This document shows positions 41,708 to 49,980 of a stretch of 64,000 nt of DNA, one piece after another (position 1 is the stretch's first letter; each line of letters starts with the position of its first letter). Below the pieces are notes generated by a model. The model worked only from the letters and a program-made list of their open reading frames with translations. It did no database searches and had not been told where the DNA came from. Location: NCBI GenBank assembly GCA_964446115.1, contig CAYUNE010000042.1, positions 44,199 to 108,198 on the forward strand, written 5' to 3'. This DNA comes from CAYUNE01 sp964446115. GTDB lineage: Bacteria; Desulfobacterota; Desulfobulbia; Desulfobulbales; Desulfobulbaceae. The translations under genes and the position numbers were made by a program.

Positions 41708-43876
41708 ATGTCGGAAAAAAACAAGAAAACCCCACGGAAAAAACAGAAGCCGGTTGCCAAGGTGACAACCGGTGCCTGGTGGAAAAGCACCGTTGCCCTG
41801 CAGGCCGAAATCTCTGCCGCCAAAAAGCAGAAGCTGAAGACTGAAACGGCGGACGGACCGGAAAACAAGCAACGGGAAGTGAAAAACAGTGCCGGCACCA
41901 CTGCTCAGGAGGCTGCCGCAAGCGAGAAATCCGGATCTTCCCGGCTGAAGAAAGCGGTGGACAAAGGCGACCGCAGGAGCGACGAAGCCGGGACCGGGCG
42001 CGGACCTGAAAAGAAGAATGGTTCCCCCGAGTCGCCGGAAGCGGAGGATACGGCGGTAAAAAAGGCTGATAACAGGCAGCCGGAGAGCAAACCGCCGGAG
42101 AACGGGGAGGCCGCCAGGCCGGAGAAAAAACGCAAAAGAGGCCCCTCCGGCAGAAAAACTCAAGGAGCGTCCGGCAAAAAGAAGAAAGGCGACGGGGCCG
42201 GACGGAAAAGCGGCAGCGGCAAGGGCGAAGGCAAAAAGGAGAGCAGGGCGGCTATCGGTTCCGAACAGGCTGCAAAGGCGGCAAAATCGGCAAAGCCGGA
42301 AAAAAAGCCGGAAAAAAAGGCGCGGGATGCAGCAGCTGAGCCGGAGAAGGGCAAGGAGAAGCCGCCCCTGATCAAATTGCTCATCAATGCCGAAGAGCCG
42401 GAAGAGTGTCGCATCGCCCAGATCGAGGACGGCAAGCTGGAGTCCTTTCACGTCACCACGGTGGTACGCCGCCGCACCAAGAACAACATCTACAAGGGTA
42501 TCATCACCTCCATTGAGCCCACCCTGCAGGCCGCCTTTGTGGAGATCGGCACCGACCGCAACGGATTTCTCTCCTTCAGTGATATTCATCCCGAGTATTT
42601 CCGGGAGGATATCGACGATCAAAGCCGGGAGTATATTGCCCAGCACCGCTGGCGCAAGCTGCGCATCGAGAAGGTCATGGCCAAGGGTCAGGAGGTGCTG
42701 GTCCAGGTGGTCAAGGAGGTTACCGGCAACAAGGGAGCCAACATGACCACCTATCTCTCCCTGCCGGGCCGTTATCTGGTTCTCATGCCAGGCAGCGACA
42801 GCGCCGGAATCTCCCGGAAGATCAGCGGCGAAGAGGCGCGGCGTAATCTGCGGGATATCATGTCCAGCTTCAGCATACCCGAGGGTATCGGCTATATCCT
42901 GCGAACCGCCAGCCACCAGATCACCAAGACCGCCCTGCAGAAGGATCTGCGCTATCTGCTCAAGCTGTGGCGCAAGATCAAGAAAAAGGGACAGGAGACC
43001 AAGGCCCCGGCCCTCATCCACGAAGATCAGGATGTGGTTACCCGTTTCCTGCGCGACTACTTTACGCCGGAAATTCAGGAAATTCAAGTTGATACCCAGC
43101 AGTCCTTCGACCAGGTCCAGGAGTTCGTCTCGCTCCTGCCCGCCAAGCAGCGCAAGGTCAAAATCAAGCTGCATCGGGGGCCGCGGCCCATTTTCAACTA
43201 CTACAACATTGAAGAACAGATCGAGTCGATCTATCAGCCCCAGGTCCGGCTTCCCTCGGGCGGTTCCATAGTCATCAATCCCACCGAGGCCCTGGTGGCC
43301 ATTGATGTCAACTCCGGCCGCACCTCCAAGGATCGCGACTTTGAAAAGACCATTTTCCAGGCCAATATGGAGGCGGCGGCGGAACTGGCCCGGCAGCTGC
43401 GTCTTCGCGACCTCGGCGGGTTGATTGTGGTGGATTTCATCGATATGCGCAATAAACGGCATATCCGTGAGGTGGAGAAGATGGTCAAGGCCAGCGTCAA
43501 GCGGGACAAGGCCAAGATCGACATCAGCCGCATCTCCCGTTTCGGTCTCATGCAGATCGCCCGCCAGAAGATGGGAGCCCCCATTGAAAAGGGGAGTTAC
43601 CGCATGTGCGAGCATTGCCGCGGACGCGGGATGGTTCGTTCGGTGGAAACCCTGGCGCTCTATTACATGCGCCGGATCCAGACCGGCATCAGCCGCAAAA
43701 AGATCAAGGAGGTGGAGTGTTCCCTGCCCCTGGAGATCGCATCCTATCTGCTCAACAAAAAGAGGATGGAGCTCTCCGAGCTGGAGTCACGGCATCAGGC
43801 CGCCATCAAGATCAGGCCGGTCCCGGATATGAAGCCGGGGGACAACCAGATCCGCTTTCTCTCGGACAAGAAGTAG
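41708..43876 (+). CDS. Ribonuclease E/G family protein with long disordered N-terminal extension
   Basis: Endoribonuclease of mRNA and rRNA processing, 722 residues. Residues 1-219 are a low-complexity, Lys/Glu/Pro/Ala/Gly-rich segment with no fold. The catalytic part follows: an S1 RNA-binding domain (about 250-340: IYKGIITSIEPTLQAAFVEI), the 5'-sensor and RNase H-like regions, the metal Asp motifs ALVAIDVNSGRTSKDRDFEK and LIVVDFIDM, and the Zn-link CEHCRGRG (near 634). The C-terminus ends soon after the small domain, so the disordered scaffold is at the opposite end from E. coli RNase E. AAAGGAA lies five bases before ATG 41708, supporting this start. Confidence 0.93.
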   Translation: MSEKNKKTPRKKQKPVAKVTTGAWWKSTVALQAEISAAKKQKLKTETADGPENKQREVKNSAGTTAQEAAASEKSGSSRLKKAVDKGDRRSDEAGTGRGPEKKNGSPESPEAEDTAVKKADNRQPESKPPENGEAARPEKKRKRGPSGRKTQGASGKKKKGDGAGRKSGSGKGEGKKESRAAIGSEQAAKAAKSAKPEKKPEKKARDAAAEPEKGKEKPPLIKLLINAEEPEECRIAQIEDGKLESFHVTTVVRRRTKNNIYKGIITSIEPTLQAAFVEIGTDRNGFLSFSDIHPEYFREDIDDQSREYIAQHRWRKLRIEKVMAKGQEVLVQVVKEVTGNKGANMTTYLSLPGRYLVLMPGSDSAGISRKISGEEARRNLRDIMSSFSIPEGIGYILRTASHQITKTALQKDLRYLLKLWRKIKKKGQETKAPALIHEDQDVVTRFLRDYFTPEIQEIQVDTQQSFDQVQEFVSLLPAKQRKVKIKLHRGPRPIFNYYNIEEQIESIYQPQVRLPSGGSIVINPTEALVAIDVNSGRTSKDRDFEKTIFQANMEAAAELARQLRLRDLGGLIVVDFIDMRNKRHIREVEKMVKASVKRDKAKIDISRISRFGLMQIARQKMGAPIEKGSYRMCEHCRGRGMVRSVETLALYYMRRIQTGISRKKIKEVECSLPLEIASYLLNKKRMELSELESRHQAAIKIRPVPDMKPGDNQIRFLSDKK

Positions 43877-43901
43877 AAACGTCGGCGGCCATGCCCGGCG
43901 G

Positions 43902-44750
43902 TTAGAAAAAGGTGATGGGTGTCAGGTTGACCAGAAACGGATAGATGACCAGCAGCAGGGCGAGCAGGCCCACGGACCGCATTCCGTGCCGCATGTGAAC
44001 GGGTGCTGCGGTGATGCAGTCGCCGCCTCCGCAGAAAAAGAGAAGGGCGATCAGCGGTATCACACCCTGCCAGGGGATGTTTTGACTGCCCTTGTATCCC
44101 GCCAGGGGGATAACCATCCACAGGACGGCCGCCGCCAGAAGGACGCCGTTACGGATGAGCCGGGAGCGAAAGCCGGCCGGCAGTGACTCCGGAGTCGCGG
44201 CCCCGTCCCCCCTTTTGAAGAGTCCCACCGACTCTCCCAGAAAGCTGCCGCCCAGGCTGGATATGGCGTTGACGCTCATGTCGGTGAGGCCGTATGTCCG
44301 TAACGGATGCAGGCCCTGGATCACCTCGTCATGGATGCCGTACAGCGCGGTGACCAGCGCCGTGAACCAGAGCAGGGAAGGCCCCCGGGTCCGCAGCGAG
44401 AGGGTATAGCGCACCAAGAGTGAAAGCAGCAGGTATTCCGGTACGTGGATACGCTTGATGGGAATTTCAGGATCAGGCAGCAGGGCGGCAAGCAGGCAGG
44501 CGGCGACACCCGCCTGGAAAAGCGGCAGGTGGATCGCCTGGTTGCGGTATCTGCGAAACAGAGAGCCGAAGATCGCCGCCAGGGAAAGGGCGACGACCAC
44601 CCCCGGAATCCGGTGGGCGGTTTCGCCCAGTCGTGCCACCAGCCAGGCCCAGAGCTGGAAAGTATTGATATAGAGCAGCACCAGCAGGCCGCAGGCGCCA
44701 TGAAGCAGGAGTACTTTCAGGGAAGTTCGCAAGGTCGTTTTCCGCTGCAC
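43902..44750 (-). CDS. VanZ-like integral membrane protein
   Basis: A 282-residue polytopic protein with about eight hydrophobic segments. The VanZ-like signature spans RIHVPEYLLLSLLVRY to YGIHDEVIQGLHPLRTYGLTD with NAISSLGG, giving the conserved His/Glu, Asp-Glu-x2-Gln, Arg and Asp residues. VanZ proteins are linked to teicoplanin tolerance in enterococci, but in most genomes their role is unknown. The start is GTG 44750 without a clear Shine-Dalgarno. It converges on the RNase E/G gene and diverges from prfC. Confidence 0.82.
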   Translation of the reverse strand: MQRKTTLRTSLKVLLLHGACGLLVLLYINTFQLWAWLVARLGETAHRIPGVVVALSLAAIFGSLFRRYRNQAIHLPLFQAGVAACLLAALLPDPEIPIKRIHVPEYLLLSLLVRYTLSLRTRGPSLLWFTALVTALYGIHDEVIQGLHPLRTYGLTDMSVNAISSLGGSFLGESVGLFKRGDGAATPESLPAGFRSRLIRNGVLLAAAVLWMVIPLAGYKGSQNIPWQGVIPLIALLFFCGGGDCITAAPVHMRHGMRSVGLLALLLVIYPFLVNLTPITFF

Positions 44751-44913
44751 GTGGGAGAGAAGGTCGGATGAAAAGATACCTTAGTAAAGATTTTGGTTGG
44801 ATTCAACCGCGCGGAGCCGGGGATGATCCGGGCGTTAGGGCGGTTGCGCTTCGGGTCGAAGGCGATAAAGCACCATGTTCAGCGTGGGCCCGGTCCGGAA
44901 AAGGGGTGAAACC

Positions 44914-46503
44914 GTGAGCAGTACACTCATCAAGGAAATCCGGAGACGCCGCACCTTCGGTATTATCAGCCATCCGGATGCGGGCAAGACGACGCTGACC
45001 GAAAAACTTTTGCTTTTCGGCGGCGCCATCCAGTTGGCCGGGGCGGTCAAGTCGCGCAAAACCGCTGCTCATGCCACCAGCGACTGGATGTCCATTGAGC
45101 GGGAGCGCGGCATTTCGGTGACCACCTCGGTGATGAAGTTCAACTATCGGGACTTTGAAATCAACCTGCTGGACACGCCCGGCCATCAGGATTTTTCCGA
45201 AGACACCTACCGGGTACTCACCGCGGTGGATTCCGCCCTCATGGTCATTGACTCGGCCAAGGGTGTGGAGACCCAGACAACCAAACTCATGGAGGTGTGC
45301 CGCATGCGCAACACCCCCATCATCACCTTCATCAACAAGCTGGACCGCGACGGCATGGATCCCCTGGATATCCTCGCCGATATCGAGGACAAGCTGCAGA
45401 TTGAATGCGCGCCGCTCTCCTGGCCCATCGGTATGGGCAAGGGATTCAAGGGCGTCTATGATCTGCATCGCAAGGAGCTCAATCTCTTTACTCCGAGCCT
45501 GGACCGGCGTCCCCGGGAGCGGGTGGTGCTCCGGGACCTGGATGATCCGTTGCTGGATGAACTGCTGGGCCGGGATGATGCCCTGCGCCTGCGGGAAGAT
45601 GTGGAGCTGCTTGAAGGCGCGGCCAATCCCTTTGAATATGAACACTATATCACCGCGGCCCAGACCCCGGTTTTTTTCGGCAGTGCCATCAACAACTTCG
45701 GAGTGCGCGAACTGCTCGACAACTTCGTGGAACTCTCGCCGCCGCCCGGTCCCCGGCGGGCGACCACCAGGGTTGTGAAACCCGAGGAGGAGGGGTTTTC
45801 CGGCTTCACCTTTAAGATTCAGGCCAACATGGATCCGGCTCATCGTGATCGCATCGCCTTTTTCCGCATCTGCTCGGGAAAGTTTATCCGGGGAATGAAG
45901 GTGAGGCACCACCGGCTCAACAAGGAGTTGAACCTCAGCAACGCCACCGTGTTCATGGCCCGGAACCGCTCCAACGTGGATGAGGCCTATCCCGGCGACA
46001 TAATAGGAATCCACAACCATGGCACCATTAAGATCGGCGACACCTTCACCGATCGTGAACCCCTCAAATTTACCGGTATCCCCAGTTTTGCGCCGGAACA
46101 TTTTCGCCGGGTGCTTCTGAAAAATCCGCTCAAGAGCAAGCAGTTGCACAAGGGCTTGTTGCAGATGTCCGAGGAGGGGGCGGTGCAGCTTTTCCGGCCG
46201 CTCATGGGCAGTGACTATATCCTCGGTGCCGTGGGAGTGCTGCAGTTCGAAGTGACCATGGCACGGCTCAAGGCCGAGTATGGTGTTGACGCCGATTACG
46301 AGGTGGTCAACTACGCCCTGGCACGCTGGATCAGCTGCGATGATCCAGCCGGGTTGCAGCAATTTGAAGCGGCGAACCGGAGCAACCTGGCCATTGATGC
46401 CGAGGGTCGTCTCGCCCTTCTGGTGGACGGGCAGTGGCGACTCAACCACATAAGCGAACTCCATCCGGAGATCGTCTTTCACAAAACCCGCGAGTATAGC
46501 TAA
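44914..46503 (+). CDS. prfC: Peptide chain release factor 3
   Basis: GTPase that recycles RF1/RF2 after termination. GTG 44914 with AAGGGG six bases upstream gives 529 residues, the same length as E. coli RF3, and an N-terminus (STLIKEIRRRRTFGIISHP) that aligns well with it. An ATG at 44875 would add 13 residues. G motifs are G1 SHPDAGKTTLTEK, G2 ERERGISVTTSV, G3 LLDTPGHQDFSED, G4 FINKLDRDG. The RF3-specific C-terminus with FQLFxP (VQLFRPLMGSDYILGAVG) is present. It is convergent with the CYTH gene. Confidence 0.97.
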   Translation: MSSTLIKEIRRRRTFGIISHPDAGKTTLTEKLLLFGGAIQLAGAVKSRKTAAHATSDWMSIERERGISVTTSVMKFNYRDFEINLLDTPGHQDFSEDTYRVLTAVDSALMVIDSAKGVETQTTKLMEVCRMRNTPIITFINKLDRDGMDPLDILADIEDKLQIECAPLSWPIGMGKGFKGVYDLHRKELNLFTPSLDRRPRERVVLRDLDDPLLDELLGRDDALRLREDVELLEGAANPFEYEHYITAAQTPVFFGSAINNFGVRELLDNFVELSPPPGPRRATTRVVKPEEEGFSGFTFKIQANMDPAHRDRIAFFRICSGKFIRGMKVRHHRLNKELNLSNATVFMARNRSNVDEAYPGDIIGIHNHGTIKIGDTFTDREPLKFTGIPSFAPEHFRRVLLKNPLKSKQLHKGLLQMSEEGAVQLFRPLMGSDYILGAVGVLQFEVTMARLKAEYGVDADYEVVNYALARWISCDDPAGLQQFEAANRSNLAIDAEGRLALLVDGQWRLNHISELHPEIVFHKTREYS

Positions 46504-46593
46504 TTCACCGGCCTGCCGCTATCCTTGCGGCGGCATGGGAAGATCCGGCGGAATTGCCCCGATACTGCCGGCAAAGGTGCTGTTCGTCACCCC

Positions 46594-47058
46594 TCACCAG
46601 CGGCTGTATGGGTGGTGAATGAGGCTGGAGTTGAAGTAACGGGGATCGCCGGTGACCTCCCTGCCGATCCAGGGAGGGACGGCAAACTGCTGATCCTCGT
46701 CGGCAAGCTCGATCTCGGCAACAACTAATCCGCTGTTTTCACCAAAAAATTCATCAATTTCCCAGGTAAAGCCGCCATACTCGACCCGGTAGCGTTTTTT
46801 CTCGATGAGCGGTTTTTCGCAGAGGGTATCCAGGAGGACCACGGCATCCTCCAGGGGAATCTCATATTCAAACTCCGGCCGGATCAGGCCGGTGGCGCTT
46901 CCCTTGATGGTCAGAAAACCGCGCTTGCCGGCGGTTCGCACCCGCACGGTGTGTTGCCGTTGGGTGCTGAGATAGCCCTGGCGATAGAAAACGCCTGCGG
47001 CAAGGTGGCGCCACTGCTCGCCCCGGAGGAGAAATTTCCTCTCGATTTCAACTCCCAT
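46594..47058 (-). CDS. CYTH-domain protein (triphosphate tunnel metalloenzyme)
   Basis: A 154-residue single CYTH domain. The N-terminal signature is GVEIERKFLL. Alternating Lys/Arg/Glu tunnel residues are visible: TVRVRTAGKRGFLTIKG, EFEYEIPLEDA, IEKKRYRVEY, WEIDEFFGEN, and VAEIELADED. Bacterial members hydrolyse inorganic triphosphate or nucleoside triphosphates, rarely cyclise ATP; the activity here is by family only. The ATG overlaps the end of the Na/Pi cotransporter gene by 11 bases, implying coupling. Confidence 0.9.
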   Translation of the reverse strand: MGVEIERKFLLRGEQWRHLAAGVFYRQGYLSTQRQHTVRVRTAGKRGFLTIKGSATGLIRPEFEYEIPLEDAVVLLDTLCEKPLIEKKRYRVEYGGFTWEIDEFFGENSGLVVAEIELADEDQQFAVPPWIGREVTGDPRYFNSSLIHHPYSRW

Positions 47059-48865
47059 TGTCGCCGTCCGTCGCCGTTGTCCGGCGGGATCCCGCGCCGT
47101 CTCTCTCCTTGGGGGATGCCTGGTCGCCGTTGTCCCGGGCGCTGTGGCCGTTCTTGAGCATGATCTTCGCTATTTCCGCCGAGTAGATGTTGATCTGGTT
47201 GAGGGCGTCCATCAGCTCCATATGAATGGTATGCGTTTCCACGGATGCCTCTTTCATGGCCAGCATGCGTTTGAGATGATGGCGACGCAGGCGGGAGTCG
47301 AAGTCGGCATAGCGGGCCTTTTTTTTCCTCACCTTGCGGGCCAGGGAGAGGTCCATGCGGGTCATCATCTCCTGGATGCGGTCGAGCTGTTTGCCCACCT
47401 TTTTATGATAGCGGATGAGTTCCTCCTTGCCCTCGGGCGAAAAATCAACCCCAAGCCGTCTTTTTTTGCCGATAAGCGGAACGATCTGCCTGGTGATGAC
47501 GTCACCGATGCGTTCCATGGAGTCGAGCATGGCGATGAGGCCGCTCACCTCGTCCACCTGGGTGGCGGTGAGTTCCTGGCGGCTGATGTCCAGGAGGTAT
47601 TTTCTGATCCTTTCCTCCAGAAAATTGATCTTTTTTTCCCGCATCTCGATCCCCTGCAACAGGGTGAGATCCTGGGGAAAGATGTGGTCCCGGTGCGGCC
47701 CGTCGGAGAGAAAGGGAACCATGGCGGCCCGGTGCATACGGGCCAGGATCTTCGCCATTCTTGCGATTTCCGCACCGGCGAGCTGCAGGGCGATGGCCGG
47801 GGTGGAGATGATGGCGTCGTCCAGGTGCCAGGTGATGGGGTCCAGATGTCCGGCCTTGCGCCTGTCGGGCAGCAGAAAACGGATCAGGGAGGCGAAGACC
47901 GAGGTCAGGGGAAGAAAGAAAAGCCCGGTGGTGATGTTGAACAGGGTATGGGCGTTGGCCACCTGCCGCGCCGTGCCGGAGCCGGAAAAAGCGGCAACGA
48001 TCCGGACGAGATGAGCGAACTGGGGTATCCAGAAGAAAAAGAGCAGCACCCCGCCGATGTTGAAGAGTACATGGGCCAGGGCAACCCTCTTTGCCTCCCG
48101 GGCGGTGCCGATGCTGGCCAGGGCGGCGGTGATGCAGGTGCCGATATTGGCGCCGAGAATCACCGGAATCCCGGCTTCGAGGCTGATCAGGCCCTGCTGG
48201 GCCAGGACGATAACCACGCCGGTGGAGGCGCTGGAACTCTGCACCAGGGCGGTGAAGATCGCCCCTGCCAGGATGCCCGGGACGGGATTTTCCAGCCCTT
48301 CCATCATCTGCACAAAACCCGGATGGGCCCGCAGCGGCGTCATGGCATCGCTCATGAGCTTCATGCCGTAGAAGAGGATGCCGAAGCCAAAGAGAATATC
48401 ACCGACGGATCGGGCCCGGTCGCTGCGGCCCATGAGCCGCAGAGTAAAGCCGGCGATTATCATCAGCAGGGCATAGTCGGTCAGTTTGAAGGCCACCATC
48501 TGGGCGGTGATGGTGGTGCCGATGTTGGCACCCAGGATGACACCCAGGGACTGGGTAAAGCTCATCAGCTCCGCCTGGACAAAACTCACCAGCATGACCG
48601 TGGTGGCGCTGGAAGACTGGATCACCATGGTGACAAAGGCGCCCACCAGCAGTGCGATGAAGCGGTTTTTGGTCAGGGTGGCAAGGATGGAGCGCATGCG
48701 GTTGCCCGCGGTTTTCTTCATGGCACGGCTCATCTTTTCCATGCCGTAGAGGAAAAAGGCAAGGCCGCCGAAAAGTCCGACCAGCAGCATGAACCAGGAA
48801 ATGGTTCCGGCGTCCTGCAAAACGGCGGGAGGTAAAGCGGCCGCGGCCGCTGCGGACGGAATCAT
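47048..48865 (-). CDS. Na/Pi cotransporter family protein with PhoU-like C-terminal domain
   Basis: A 605-residue membrane protein. ATG 48865 is preferred because GGGAG lies eight bases upstream; an in-frame TTG at 48871 is too close to it. Two inverted repeats each carry the QSSSA motif of Na/Pi transporters (TMVIQSSSATTVMLVSF and TALVQSSSASTGVVIVL) with GANIGT following each. The C-terminal 200 residues are helical and PhoU-like (residues from LARMHRAAMVPFL on). It should import phosphate or an analogue with Na+. It is upstream of and overlapping the CYTH gene, which makes a phosphate/polyphosphate theme possible. Confidence 0.9.
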   Translation of the reverse strand: MIPSAAAAAALPPAVLQDAGTISWFMLLVGLFGGLAFFLYGMEKMSRAMKKTAGNRMRSILATLTKNRFIALLVGAFVTMVIQSSSATTVMLVSFVQAELMSFTQSLGVILGANIGTTITAQMVAFKLTDYALLMIIAGFTLRLMGRSDRARSVGDILFGFGILFYGMKLMSDAMTPLRAHPGFVQMMEGLENPVPGILAGAIFTALVQSSSASTGVVIVLAQQGLISLEAGIPVILGANIGTCITAALASIGTAREAKRVALAHVLFNIGGVLLFFFWIPQFAHLVRIVAAFSGSGTARQVANAHTLFNITTGLFFLPLTSVFASLIRFLLPDRRKAGHLDPITWHLDDAIISTPAIALQLAGAEIARMAKILARMHRAAMVPFLSDGPHRDHIFPQDLTLLQGIEMREKKINFLEERIRKYLLDISRQELTATQVDEVSGLIAMLDSMERIGDVITRQIVPLIGKKRRLGVDFSPEGKEELIRYHKKVGKQLDRIQEMMTRMDLSLARKVRKKKARYADFDSRLRRHHLKRMLAMKEASVETHTIHMELMDALNQINIYSAEIAKIMLKNGHSARDNGDQASPKERDGAGSRRTTATDGDNGS

Positions 48866-49035
48866 GGGCAATGCTCCCTTGCCCGCAGATGGATTGGGGA
48901 TATGGTCATGGCTTCCGGGTATCCGTGGTTGCCGGTGGGGTATTTCTTCAAGCGGAATACTATAACCGCAGCGTCTTCCCTGTCAACCTGGAAGCGGCCC
49001 GTTCCTGCCGGATGGACGCTCTTTTCCCCTCTGCG

Positions 49036-49064
49036 TTGACTGGCGGCCCTCCGATGCTTATTTT
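49036..49064 (+). promoter_or_regulatory. Promoter candidate of the TVP38-glycosidase-GT4 operon
   Basis: TTGACT (49036-49041) and TATTTT (49059-49064) are spaced by exactly 17 bases. They lie about 70 bases upstream of the small ORF at 49133. No other promoter is visible in the 260-base gap, which otherwise holds no gene. Confidence 0.55.
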
Positions 49065-49132
49065 GTTTGAAAACAATGTAATAATGAATAGTTCACTCCC
49101 TTGGACAAATTACCGGGCAAGGAGGTGTGACC

Positions 49133-49243
49133 ATGAAACCCGATCCCATTGTCTGCAACTGGTATTGTTATCCGGTCAGGGGACGGCGCTTCCGGACGGC
49201 GGTTGATGAGAAGACGCATCCGCGGCACGAGGGTGAAGCGTGA
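49133..49243 (+). CDS. 36-residue ORF coupled to the TVP38 gene
   Basis: ATG 49133 is preceded by an excellent AAGGAGGTG (49119-49127), five bases upstream. The frame runs 36 codons and its TGA overlaps the GTG start of the TVP38 gene (GTGA). The peptide has two Cys in VCNWYC, is Arg-rich in the middle (PVRGRRFRTAV), and resembles no family I know. Since the TVP38 gene has no Shine-Dalgarno of its own, this ORF may serve mainly to deliver ribosomes, or its peptide may be functional. Confidence 0.6.
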   Translation: MKPDPIVCNWYCYPVRGRRFRTAVDEKTHPRHEGEA

Positions 49244-49980
49244 AATCGCGGGCAAGGGGAGCGGCCTGGTCCGTCGCCGGTATGATTGCCGCAAGCACGC
49301 TGCTGGTGGCGCTGGTGCTTGCCCTTCTCTACTTCCTGGATGGCCGTCGCTATGTGGAACAGGTCTTTGACTGGCTGGCGCGGCTGGGCCCATGGGGTCC
49401 TGTTTTTTTTATTCTCATGGATACGGCCATTGTGGTGTTGCTGCTGCCCGGGGTTGTCTTCACCCTGGGGGCCGGATTTCTCTTCGGCCTGGTTCCCGGG
49501 ACTCTCTACGTCATCATCGCCACAACCCTGGGCGGCGTCATTGCCTTTACAGCCGGCCGCTATCTGTTCAGCGATCGGCTGAACCGCTATCTTGCCGGGC
49601 ACCCCAAACTGGCCGCCCTGCACCGGGAATTCCGGGGCCGCGGCCTGCAGGTGGTGCTGCTGAGCCGCATGATCCCCTTTTTTCCATTCAAGCTCTCCAA
49701 CTACCTCTTCGGTCTTGGCCGTTTTTCCCTGCGGGACTACACCCTGGGCACCGTCATCGGCATTATTCCCATCACCCTCACCAATGTCTACCTCGGTTCC
49801 CTGGCCGCCGATCTGAACAGCCTGCTGGCCGGGGAGAACGTCCGGTCGCCCCTGGCCTGGGCCGGTTACGGCCTGGGATTTGCGGCAACGGTGATTGGCG
49901 TCGTCCACCTGGGTCGCCTGGCCCGGATCCGCCTTGATGCTCTTTCCGAAGCCGGGGAAGAAGCGGAGGGCCGTCCATGA
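49240..49980 (+). CDS. TVP38/TMEM64 (VTT/DedA-superfamily) membrane protein
   Basis: A 246-residue inner-membrane protein with five or six hydrophobic segments. The VTT core is visible: LLPGVVFTLGAGFLFGLVPG, then the re-entrant region SRMIPFFPFKLSNYLFGLG. DedA/VTT proteins include lipid scramblases and undecaprenyl-phosphate or phospholipid flippases, so a lipid-translocating role is reasonable. Start GTG 49240 overlaps the preceding 36-residue ORF; the stop overlaps the next gene's ATG (ATGA). Confidence 0.85.
   Translation: MKSRARGAAWSVAGMIAASTLLVALVLALLYFLDGRRYVEQVFDWLARLGPWGPVFFILMDTAIVVLLLPGVVFTLGAGFLFGLVPGTLYVIIATTLGGVIAFTAGRYLFSDRLNRYLAGHPKLAALHREFRGRGLQVVLLSRMIPFFPFKLSNYLFGLGRFSLRDYTLGTVIGIIPITLTNVYLGSLAADLNSLLAGENVRSPLAWAGYGLGFAATVIGVVHLGRLARIRLDALSEAGEEAEGRP

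Noticed and set aside
41078..43615. Very long minus-strand open frame opposite the radical SAM and RNase E/G genes
   Set aside because: The plus strand carries clear enzyme motifs. The antisense frame is a GC-bias shadow with repetitive Leu/Gly/Phe runs.
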